6,746 bases of DNA from Chitinophagaceae bacterium (GTDB lineage: Bacteria; Bacteroidota; Bacteroidia; Chitinophagales; Chitinophagaceae), in the NCBI GenBank assembly GCA_003455235.1, contig DMRT01000222.1, forward strand, positions 1 through 6,746, written 5' to 3'. The translations under genes were made by a program, and so were the position numbers. Shown here in pieces: positions 1 through 6,275 of the stretch. The notes beneath the pieces were generated by a model that saw nothing but the letters and a program-made list of their open reading frames with translations, was not told where the DNA came from and made no database searches. Every line of letters starts with the position of its first letter. The first letter of the stretch is position 1.

Positions 1-138
1 ACGGTTTGATTGTCTTTTCATGGCTATACTTTTTATTTGTTATCGATGGTATTTGTTCACTACACAGTTATACAACGGCGTGCCAAAACCTAAATGATTG
101 TTTTTCAGCAATCTTGTTTTTCCTGGCCAAAACAACTG

Positions 139-175
139 TCCGCTTTTGATACAACCGCTATCCGCTTTTGATACA
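139..175. repeat. Tandem 15-bp direct repeat, candidate activator-binding sites
   Basis: TCCGCTTTTGATACA occurs twice with no mismatch, at 139-153 and 161-175, separated by AACCGCTA apart from its first base count (7 bases, 154-160). The start-to-start distance is 22 bp, about two turns of the helix, so proteins bound to both copies would lie on the same DNA face. That is typical of paired sites for a dimeric or oligomeric activator. The repeat ends 87 bp before the start of a sigma-54 activator gene, so it may be the upstream activating sequence for that protein. This last step is inference from position; no binding motif is known to me for this protein. Confidence 0.7.
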
Positions 176-199
176 TTTTTTTAAGCGGCAATTTTTTTT
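162..199 (+). terminator. Stem with T-run, possible leader terminator or attenuator
   Basis: CCGCTT (162-167) can pair with AAGCGG (183-188), leaving a 15-base loop, and the stem is followed by CAA and a run of eight T (192-199). This has the layout of an intrinsic terminator, but the stem is only six pairs and the loop is long, so it would be weak. The left arm is part of the second copy of the 15-bp direct repeat. The same bases could therefore serve as protein-binding DNA rather than RNA structure, with the right arm acting as an inverted partial copy of the site. Confidence 0.25.
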
Positions 200-262
200 A
201 GCATCATTGCTTAGTAAATGAGTTTAAATATGGTATCATTGCGGAAGAATACTTCACGCACT

Positions 263-1618
263 ATGAACCTGAAGAATGCAAGCATACTGGTGATTGATGA
301 TGATACGGATGTGCTCACCGCGGTGAAACTGTTATTGAAAACAGAAGCCAAAGAAGTGGTGACGGAAAAAAATCCCGAGCTCATTCATTCGCTTCTCAAT
401 TCATCGCACTTCGACCTGGTGCTGCTCGACATGAATTTTAAAAGCAGCATCAACACCGGCAATGAAGGCATTTACTGGCTGAAGAAAGTAAAGGAACTGA
501 AAGAAAATATTTCGGTGATTATGATCACTGCATATGGCGACATCGACCTTGCCGTACGTTCACTCAAAGAAGGCGCTGCCGATTTCATTGTAAAACCCTG
601 GCACAACGAAAAGCTCCTGGATACCATCAAAGACATCCTGAAAGAAAAAACAAAGTCGGCCTCCGGTGCCACCGCTACCCCATCGGCATCGGTAACGAGA
701 CAGATGATCGGCGAATCGGAAGTGATGAAAGATATTTTTTTCAAGATCGAAAAAGTGGCGCCCACCGATGCCAATATTTTCATCCTTGGTGAAAACGGTA
801 CGGGCAAAGATCTTATCGCTAAAGCCATTCATGAACATTCACTGCGGGCCGACCAACCATTTATTAAAGTAGACGTGGGCGCCCTCACCGAAACCCTGTT
901 CGAAAGTGAACTCTTCGGCCATAAGAAAGGATCTTTTACCGGCGCCGGCGAAGAAAGGGCCGGCCGCTTTGAAGCAGCCAACGGGGGCACACTCTTTCTC
1001 GATGAGATCGGCAATATCTCCATGCAGCAACAGGCCAAGCTGCTGAGCGTGCTGCAGAACAGGCAGGTGTCACGTGTGGGAAGCAACGACCTCATCAATA
1101 TCGACATCCGTCTCATCTGCGCCACCAACCTGCCGCTGGCCGAACTGGCCAATGAAAGCAGGTTCCGCAAAGACCTTATCTACCGCATCAACACCGTGGA
1201 GATTGTAGTGCCGCCCCTGCGCAAACGGAACGACGATATTGTATTACTGGCTAAACATTTTGCACAAACCTATGCAGCCAAATATTTAAAACCGGCACCG
1301 GAGCTGGATGCAAAAGCCATTGAAAAATTAAAACAGTATAATTTCCCGGGTAATGTGCGTGAACTGCAATACACCATGGAACGGGCGGTGATCATGATGG
1401 AGGGAGAAACCCTGTCGGCCGGCGACCTGATCTTTTCGCCCATTGAATCCGCCGTACAGGAGAGCAGCGAAATAAAAGACATGAACCTAGGCGTGGTGGA
1501 AAAAAACACGATCCTGCGGGTGATTGAAAAACACAACGGTAATATTTCCAAGGCGGCCAAGGAACTGGGCATCACCCGTACCGCTTTATACCGCCGGCTC
1601 AGTAAATACGAAATATAA
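263..1618 (+). CDS. NtrC-family sigma-54-dependent response regulator
   Basis: This is a cytoplasmic transcription activator of 451 residues that, once phosphorylated, should hydrolyse ATP to open sigma-54 RNA polymerase promoters. The receiver domain spans about 5-125, with acidic pocket D12-D14, phospho-acceptor D56, T89 and K111. The AAA+ domain spans about 148-370, with Walker A GENGTGKD (176-183), sigma-54 contact loop GSFTGA (223-228), Walker B LFLDE (244-248), arginine-finger region RFRKDLIYR (300-308) and sensor II FPGNVREL (361-368). A Fis-type helix-turn-helix ends the protein (about 412-449). The receiver-AAA+ linker is Ala/Ser/Thr-rich. I chose the ATG at 263 because the receiver begins there with the normal five or so residues before the first strand. 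In-frame ATGs at 218 and 230 would add 15 or 11 residues with no family match. The partner kinase gene follows after 44 bp. The family is certain; the regulated genes are unknown. Confidence 0.95.
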   Translation: MNLKNASILVIDDDTDVLTAVKLLLKTEAKEVVTEKNPELIHSLLNSSHFDLVLLDMNFKSSINTGNEGIYWLKKVKELKENISVIMITAYGDIDLAVRSLKEGAADFIVKPWHNEKLLDTIKDILKEKTKSASGATATPSASVTRQMIGESEVMKDIFFKIEKVAPTDANIFILGENGTGKDLIAKAIHEHSLRADQPFIKVDVGALTETLFESELFGHKKGSFTGAGEERAGRFEAANGGTLFLDEIGNISMQQQAKLLSVLQNRQVSRVGSNDLINIDIRLICATNLPLAELANESRFRKDLIYRINTVEIVVPPLRKRNDDIVLLAKHFAQTYAAKYLKPAPELDAKAIEKLKQYNFPGNVRELQYTMERAVIMMEGETLSAGDLIFSPIESAVQESSEIKDMNLGVVEKNTILRVIEKHNGNISKAAKELGITRTALYRRLSKYEI

Positions 1619-1662
1619 AGGCAGGTAAATCCATAATCACTAAAAGAAACGGCGGCCAGGCT

Positions 1663-3006
1663 ATGACTTTTAAAAATTACGACTGGAGTTTGATTGCTCG
1701 AATCGCATTGCTCTTCGCTGCCATGTGCGGGGCTGCATTTCTTTTATCCGGTGGCCTGTACCTGCTGATGGCCGTGCTGATGGTTGTGGTGATCGTACTG
1801 GTGATTGACCTGTACCGTTTCACCAATAAAAGCAAGGACGAACTGGAACAGTTTGTAGAATCTGTCCATTACCGCGATTTCTCCCGCCACTTTGATGAAA
1901 AAAATGCGCCCGTGGCCGTGCAGCCCATGCGCAAAGGCTTCAATGAGATCAACAGCACCTTCAAGATCATCAGCAAGGAACGGGAAACACAATACCAGTA
2001 CCTGCAGAAGATCCTGGAGCTGATTGATACCGGCATCATCTCGTACGACAGCAAGGAAGGAGATGTGATGTGGATGAATGAATCTTTTAAAAACCTGCTC
2101 AGCATCCCCTACCTTAAAACCATTCATTCGCTCGAAAAAAGGGACGAAGCATTGTATAAAGAAATTACATCGGTAAAACCCGGCGAAAGCAAGGTATCAT
2201 CCATCACCACCGATAAAAACACCCTCAAAATCCTGCTGTCGGCCACGGCTTTTCAAACGGAAGGAAAAGTATATAAGCTCATCGCCTTCCAGAACATCAA
2301 CGAAGCACTGGATGAAACCGAATCAAAAGCCTGGCAGAAATTACTGAGCGTGATGACACACGAGATCATGAACTCGGTGGCGCCCATTTCTTCGCTGGCC
2401 GAAACCCTGAAGCACCGGTTGCAGGCATCCCTGAAAGATCTGAACAACAATTCCGGTTCCATCGATGACCTGGAAGTGGGCATCGACACCATTAAACGCC
2501 GCAGCGAAGGGCTGCTCAAGTTCACCGAAACCTACCGCAACCTGAACAAGATCACCAATCCCAACCTGAAAAAGATCTATGTACGGGACATGTTCGAAAA
2601 CCTGCACCGCCTGATGCAGCCCACCTTCCAGCAGAAAAATATTGAACTGGAAATTATCCTGAAAGATCCTGAACTGATGCTGGAGGCCGATACCGATCTT
2701 ATTGAACAGGTATTGATCAATCTTATCCTCAACGCAGCCGAAGCAGTGAAGGAATCGGCCAGTCCAAGGATACAGCTCTCGGGTTATATCAGCAGCAACA
2801 ACAAAGTGATCCTTAAGGTAGCCGATAACGGCATCGGTATTTCGCCCGACCTGATGGAAAAGATATTCATCCCCTTCTTCAGCACCCGCAAAACGGGCAG
2901 CGGCATCGGGCTCAGTTTATGCAAACAGATCATGATGCTCCACAAAGGCAATATCAAAGTACAGAGTGTGGAAGGAGAAGGAACGGCTTTTTCATTGCTG
3001 TTCTGA
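1663..3006 (+). CDS. Membrane sensor histidine kinase, NtrB/NtrY type, with PAS-like domain
   Basis: This inner-membrane kinase of 447 residues is the likely phosphodonor of the response regulator just upstream. Two hydrophobic segments (about 10-29 and 32-50) are joined by only two or three residues, so there is essentially no periplasmic sensor domain. A polar helical linker (about 52-112) leads into a PAS-like domain (about 113-213). The H-box is VMTHEIMNSVAPISS, with phospho-acceptor H233. The ATPase domain shows the N-box NLILNAAEAV (N353, N357), G1 box DNGIG (388-392), F-box FIPFF (402-406) and G2 box GSGIG (412-416), ending near the expected C-terminus. All catalytic residues are present, so it should be active. 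The lack of an extracellular domain suggests it senses the membrane itself, a partner membrane protein, or a cytoplasmic signal through the PAS-like domain. The 44-bp gap to the regulator gene has no terminator, which supports an operon. The ligand is unknown. Confidence 0.94.
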   Translation: MTFKNYDWSLIARIALLFAAMCGAAFLLSGGLYLLMAVLMVVVIVLVIDLYRFTNKSKDELEQFVESVHYRDFSRHFDEKNAPVAVQPMRKGFNEINSTFKIISKERETQYQYLQKILELIDTGIISYDSKEGDVMWMNESFKNLLSIPYLKTIHSLEKRDEALYKEITSVKPGESKVSSITTDKNTLKILLSATAFQTEGKVYKLIAFQNINEALDETESKAWQKLLSVMTHEIMNSVAPISSLAETLKHRLQASLKDLNNNSGSIDDLEVGIDTIKRRSEGLLKFTETYRNLNKITNPNLKKIYVRDMFENLHRLMQPTFQQKNIELEIILKDPELMLEADTDLIEQVLINLILNAAEAVKESASPRIQLSGYISSNNKVILKVADNGIGISPDLMEKIFIPFFSTRKTGSGIGLSLCKQIMMLHKGNIKVQSVEGEGTAFSLLF

Positions 3007-3067
3007 CCTTGTCCAAAGCCCCCCCATCCCTGATCATACTCACCGCCGTTCTTGTGCCGATAACTAA

Positions 3068-3092
3068 CGGAATGATCGACGGTCATTTTCCG
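3068..3092 (+). terminator. Imperfect hairpin downstream of the kinase gene, possible terminator
   Basis: CGGAATGA (3068-3075) can pair with TCATTTTCCG (3083-3092) as CGGAA/TTCCG plus TGA/TCA, with two unpaired T on the right arm and a 7-base loop. It starts 61 bp after the kinase stop codon. There is no T-run after it, so it is at best a weak or factor-assisted terminator or an RNA 3' end stabiliser. Confidence 0.2.
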
Positions 3093-3190
3093 CCTGGATT
3101 CCTGTAAACGGGCTGAGATTCTTTAGGCTCTTTTCCGGTTCCCTGTACATAACTGAGAAAACCATTCAGGTGAACCGATTTCTTTGTCAT
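3083..3190 (-). CDS. Possible 35-residue small protein, reverse strand
   Basis: I do not recognise this protein. The reverse strand holds an ATG at 3190-3188 and 35 sense codons ending in TGA at 3085-3083. The product begins MTKKSVHLNGF and ends PVYRNPGGK; it is basic, polar and has no membrane segment. In favour: it lies wholly inside a gap between genes, its codons look like those of the neighbours, and GGGAGAG lies about five bases before the ATG, a stronger ribosome binding site than most genes here have. Against: it is short, on the opposite strand to every other gene, and has no clear promoter. A second reverse ORF starts at its stop (ATGA overlap, 3086) but runs into the kinase gene, where it is probably an antisense shadow. 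Confidence 0.25.
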   Translation of the reverse strand: MTKKSVHLNGFLSYVQGTGKEPKESQPVYRNPGGK

Positions 3191-3266
3191 CCAGCTCTCC
3201 CTTACCGTGAGAGATTCATTATAATCATCAATTATTGCTATATTTAAAATTCATGCAGGCAGGCCT

Positions 3267-3920
3267 ATGAATTCATACAATGCATTTTTATTCGACCTTA
3301 ATGGGACCATGATCAACGACATGCCGTACCACATCAGTGCCTGGCACCGGATACTGAATGAACTGGGGGCCAACATTTCGTTGGAACGGGTGAAAGAAGA
3401 ATGTTATGGAAAGAATCATGAACTGCTGGAACGGGTATTTCCCCACCGGTTCAGCGAAGCGGAAAAAGACCGGATGAGCTTTGAAAAAGAAAAACAATAC
3501 CAGGCGGAATTCCGTCCGCACCTTGCCCTGATTGACGGACTGGGTACCTTCCTGGAAGAAGCCCACACTGCCGGTATTAAAATGGCGATCGGTTCCGCCG
3601 CCATCATGTTCAATATTGACTTTGTACTGAACGGGCTTAACATCCGTGATTATTTCGGCGCCCTGGTAAGCGCCGATGATGTGATCAACAGCAAACCCGA
3701 CCCGGAAACTTTTTTATCCTGTGCCGAGCGGCTGCAGGTGGCGCCTGGCAGCTGCCTGGTGTTTGAAGATGCACCCAAGGGTGTGGAAGCTGCGTGCAAT
3801 GCGGGTATGAAGTCGGTGGTGATCACCACCATGCATACCAAAGAGGAATTCAGCGCCTACCCGAATGTGGTGGGTTTTATTGACAACTATAACACGGCAT
3901 TTTTAAAACAGTTTGTATAA
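3267..3920 (+). CDS. HAD-superfamily hydrolase, beta-phosphoglucomutase-like, with DLNGT motif
   Basis: This is a cytoplasmic HAD protein of 217 residues with the beta-phosphoglucomutase/phosphatase fold and a helical C1 cap (about 15-85). Motif I is FDLNGT with nucleophile D10. Position 12, normally the general acid/base Asp (DxDGT), is Asn. Motif II is S110 (AIGSAA), motif III is K143 (SKPDPETF), and motif IV is E167-D168 (FEDAPKGVEAA), so the Mg2+ site and phosphate site look complete. Length fits the family. It is the first gene of the arabinose operon, with the ribulokinase ATG two bases after its stop. The start at 3267 has AGG just upstream and gives the normal short N-terminus. The role is not known. 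Sugar-phosphate phosphatase activity, perhaps removing pentose-phosphate side products, is more likely than mutase activity because of the Asn, but this is inference. Confidence 0.9.
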   Translation: MNSYNAFLFDLNGTMINDMPYHISAWHRILNELGANISLERVKEECYGKNHELLERVFPHRFSEAEKDRMSFEKEKQYQAEFRPHLALIDGLGTFLEEAHTAGIKMAIGSAAIMFNIDFVLNGLNIRDYFGALVSADDVINSKPDPETFLSCAERLQVAPGSCLVFEDAPKGVEAACNAGMKSVVITTMHTKEEFSAYPNVVGFIDNYNTAFLKQFV

Positions 3921-3922
3921 AC

Positions 3923-5569
3923 ATGGCAGGCTCCTCCTTTGTAATTGGTGTTGATTACGGAACCGATTCCGTACGATCCGTACTGGTTGACACAATCGAT
4001 GGAAAAGAAATTGCTTCCTCCGTTTTTTATTATCCCCGCTGGAAGAAGGGATCCTTCTGCAATCCATCTGTCAACCAGTTCCGGCAGCACCCGCTGGATT
4101 ACATGGAAGGACTGGAAACCACCATTACAGCTTGTTTGCAACAGGCCGGCAAAGACATCGCCGGAAGAGTGAAAGCCATCGGCATAGATACCACCGGCTC
4201 CAGCCCGGTGGCGGTTGACAAAACCGGAACACCGCTGGCCCTGTTACCAGGTTTTGAAGACAATCCCAATGCCATGTTCGTGCTGTGGAAAGATCATACC
4301 TCCGTAAAAGAAGCCGCGGAAATAAACAAGCACGCAGCAAGGTTTGAAACCAATTACCTGCAATTCGTCGGCGGCATCTACTCGTCGGAATGGTTCTGGG
4401 CAAAGCTGCTGCACATATTGAGGGAAGATGAGATGCTGAGAACACATTGCTATTCATTTGTGGAGCATTGCGACTGGATCCCCTTCCTGCTGACCGGCGG
4501 CAACGACGTACACAAAATGAAACGGGGTGTATGCAGCGCCGGGCACAAGGCATTGTGGGCATCCGGATTCGGCGGACTTCCTCCCAATGAATTCTTCTCT
4601 TCCCTTGATCCATTGCTGGATGGTTTTACAAAAAGATTATTTACGGAAACATACACGGCCGATGAACCCGCCGGCAATCTTTCAACTGAATGGGCCGCCA
4701 AACTGGGATTATCCACCGATGTAGTCATTGCAGTGGGCGCCTTCGATGCACACATGGGTGCCGTGGGTGGACAGGTTGAACCTTATCATCTCAGCAAAGT
4801 AATGGGTACTTCCACCTGTGATATGCTGGTGGCGCCGGTGGAAGAAATGGAAGGAAAACTGGTAAAAGGAATCTGCGGGCAGGTTCCCGGCTCCGTTATT
4901 CCCGGCATGATGGGGCTGGAAGCCGGGCAAAGCGCTTTTGGTGATGTATATGCCTGGTTCCGTAATTTATTGAACTGGCCGGTGGAACATTTATGCAAAG
5001 ATGAAAACATAAAACAGCAGATGGCTGATCAGCTTATCGCTGCCTTATCATCCGAAGCAGCCAAACTTCCTTTGCACGTATCTGATGAGCTGGCAGTGGA
5101 TTGGTTGAACGGCCGGCGTACACCGGATGCCGATCAGTCTGTTAAAGCAGCCATCATCAACCTTAATTTAGGCACGGATGCTCCCCGGATATTCAAAGCA
5201 TTGGTGGAAGCTACCTGCTTTGGCGCCCGGGCCATTGTGGAGCGGTTTGTGGAGCAGGGCATCCCGGTAAAAGGCTTGATCGGGCTGGGAGGTGTGGCTA
5301 AAAAATCGCCGTACATCATGCAGGTGATGGCCGATGTGATGAACATGCCGATACGCATTCACCGCTCAGAACAAACCTGTGCAGCCGGCGCCGCCATGTT
5401 TGCCGCCACGGCAGCCGGCATTTACAGCCGGGTGGAAGATGCCATGAATGCCATGGGACAGGGATTTGATGCCACCTATAACCCAAACCCCGCTAAAACA
5501 AGTTTGTACACAGAACGGTACAACCGTTATAAAGAATTGGGTAATTTTATTGAACAGCAAAATACATGA
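3923..5569 (+). CDS. araB: L-ribulokinase
   Basis: This FGGY-family kinase of 548 residues phosphorylates L-ribulose with ATP to L-ribulose 5-phosphate in the cytoplasm, the second step of bacterial L-arabinose breakdown. It strongly resembles Escherichia coli AraB as I recall it: GVDYGTDSVR (9-18, phosphate 1), YPRWKKGSFC (37-46), NQFRQHPLDY (51-60), DTTGSSPVAVD (89-99) and NPNAMFVLWKDHT (114-126). Also present are catalytic D275 in GAFDAHMGAVGG, the GTSTC nucleotide loop (295-299), the AGQSAFGD segment, and the C-terminal GLGGV (454-458) with CAAGAAMFAA. These separate it from xylulokinase and glycerol kinase. Length is close to the usual 550-570. It begins 2 bp after the HAD gene, without a clear Shine-Dalgarno, and its stop overlaps the araD start by 4 bp (ATGA), so translation is probably coupled. 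It looks intact. Confidence 0.97.
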   Translation: MAGSSFVIGVDYGTDSVRSVLVDTIDGKEIASSVFYYPRWKKGSFCNPSVNQFRQHPLDYMEGLETTITACLQQAGKDIAGRVKAIGIDTTGSSPVAVDKTGTPLALLPGFEDNPNAMFVLWKDHTSVKEAAEINKHAARFETNYLQFVGGIYSSEWFWAKLLHILREDEMLRTHCYSFVEHCDWIPFLLTGGNDVHKMKRGVCSAGHKALWASGFGGLPPNEFFSSLDPLLDGFTKRLFTETYTADEPAGNLSTEWAAKLGLSTDVVIAVGAFDAHMGAVGGQVEPYHLSKVMGTSTCDMLVAPVEEMEGKLVKGICGQVPGSVIPGMMGLEAGQSAFGDVYAWFRNLLNWPVEHLCKDENIKQQMADQLIAALSSEAAKLPLHVSDELAVDWLNGRRTPDADQSVKAAIINLNLGTDAPRIFKALVEATCFGARAIVERFVEQGIPVKGLIGLGGVAKKSPYIMQVMADVMNMPIRIHRSEQTCAAGAAMFAATAAGIYSRVEDAMNAMGQGFDATYNPNPAKTSLYTERYNRYKELGNFIEQQNT

Positions 5570-6270
5570 GCAGATACCAGCACATAAAAGAAGCAGCCTG
5601 TGAAGCGAATAAACAATTGCCGGGACTTGGACTGGTGGTCTTCACATTCGGCAACGTAAGTGTGGCCGACCGGTCGCTGGGTGTATTTGCCATCAAACCA
5701 AGCGGTGTGCCATACGATGAACTGACTGCCGACAACATGGTGATCGTTGATTTTGACGGGAAAACCATTGAAGGAACACTCCGCCCTTCTTCTGACACGC
5801 TTACACATGCCGTTCTTTATAAACAATGGGAAAAGATCGGGGCCATTGTTCATACGCACAGCACCTATGCCACTGCCTGGGCACAGGCACAGCGTGACAT
5901 TCCCATCTTCGGCACCACGCATGCCGATCATGCCACCATTGATATTCCCTGCGCCCCGCCCATGAGCGACGACATGATCAGGGGCGATTATGAATACGAA
6001 ACAGGATTCCAGATCATCAATCACTTCAATGGGAAAGAATTAAACTATGAAGACGTAGAGATGGTGCTGGTTGGTAACCATGCGCCGTTTACCTGGGGAA
6101 AAACAGCCGGCAAGGCCGTGTACAACAGCGCCGTACTGGAAAGCATCGCCCATATGGCTTACCTCACCGAACAGATAAAGCCAGGCGCCGCCCGGCTGAA
6201 AGAATCATTGATCAAAAAGCATTTCGAACGTAAACACGGCCCGGATTCCTATTATGGCCAGGAAAAATAA
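5566..6270 (+). CDS. araD: L-ribulose-5-phosphate 4-epimerase
   Basis: This class II aldolase-fold enzyme of 234 residues epimerises L-ribulose 5-phosphate to D-xylulose 5-phosphate, feeding the pentose phosphate pathway. Residues matching E. coli AraD are visible: phosphate-binding N30, S46-G47 (KPSG) and S75-S76 (PSSD); metal-site D77, H96 and H98 (HTHS) and H172; catalytic D121 in TTHAD and, near the C-terminus, H219 and Y230 (SYYGQ). The C-terminal RKHG...YYGQ ending is typical of AraD and argues against L-fuculose-phosphate aldolase. Length is close to the E. coli protein (231). The start ATG shares four bases with the araB stop. The product should be an intact, active cytoplasmic tetramer, by analogy with the family. 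Confidence 0.96.
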   Translation: MSRYQHIKEAACEANKQLPGLGLVVFTFGNVSVADRSLGVFAIKPSGVPYDELTADNMVIVDFDGKTIEGTLRPSSDTLTHAVLYKQWEKIGAIVHTHSTYATAWAQAQRDIPIFGTTHADHATIDIPCAPPMSDDMIRGDYEYETGFQIINHFNGKELNYEDVEMVLVGNHAPFTWGKTAGKAVYNSAVLESIAHMAYLTEQIKPGAARLKESLIKKHFERKHGPDSYYGQEK

Positions 6271-6275
6271 ATAAC

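Larger units (their letters stand above)
1..262. other. Noncoding leader upstream of the two-component operon
   Basis: I find no convincing gene in this stretch. It is AT-rich and contains several short signals listed separately: a perfect 15-bp direct repeat, and a stem followed by a T-run. Two weaker items are a 5-bp stem (GATTG 96-100 with CAATC 109-113) followed by a T-rich tract, which might end a + strand gene lying left of the window, and an octamer TACTTTTT at 27-34. The octamer sits 18 bases after TTTG at 5-8, which is close to the Bacteroidota primary-sigma pattern (TTTG, about 19 bases, TAnnTTTG) but lacks the final G. What lies to the left, and on which strand, cannot be known from this window. 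Confidence 0.6.
3007..3266. other. Gap between the two-component operon and the arabinose operon
   Basis: This 260-bp gap separates two sets of co-directional genes of unrelated function, so it should contain the end of the first transcript and the promoter of the second. Seen in it are an imperfect hairpin near 3068-3092, a possible reverse-strand small ORF at 3083-3190, and an AT-rich stretch at 3212-3252. The AT-rich stretch contains ATTATAAT (3219-3226, self-complementary) and TATATTTA (3239-3246). The latter resembles the Bacteroidota -7 element TAnnTTTG except for the last base, but no TTG lies at the expected distance upstream, so I do not call a promoter. No clear operator palindrome for an arabinose repressor was found by eye. 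Confidence 0.6.

Noticed and set aside
187..202. GG...GC pair as a rightward sigma-54 promoter before the regulator gene
   Set aside because: There are 12 bases between GG (187-188) and GC (201-202), not the required 10, and the flanking bases do not fit; no other rightward match was found between the repeat and 262.
203..242. ATCATTGC occurring twice (203-210 and 235-242)
   Set aside because: An 8-mer repeated once in AT-rich DNA, with the second copy inside the possible extended coding region; likely chance.
218..262. Upstream in-frame ATGs (218, 230) as the start of the response regulator
   Set aside because: They add 11-15 residues not expected before a receiver domain; the ATG at 263 gives the usual N-terminus. 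The longer form cannot be fully excluded.
2784..3086. Reverse-strand 100-codon ORF starting at the stop of the small ORF
   Set aside because: About three quarters of it lies antisense to the conserved ATPase domain of the kinase, and its product is low in recognisable structure; best read as a shadow frame.
2919..3107. Plus-strand 62-codon ORF covering the end of the kinase gene
   Set aside because: It overlaps the G2 region of the kinase in another frame and shows no ribosome binding site or family features.
3195..3213. CTCTC...GAGAG inverted repeat in the gap before the HAD gene
   Set aside because: Only five base pairs with a 9-base loop and no T-run; too weak to call an operator or terminator.
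4125..4613. Long reverse-strand ORF (162 codons) inside araB
   Set aside because: Arg/Cys-rich product antisense to highly conserved ribulokinase motifs; a shadow of codon bias, not a gene.
5527..6024. Long reverse-strand ORF (165 codons) inside araD
   Set aside because: Antisense to the AraD active-site region, with no independent start signals or recognisable domains.
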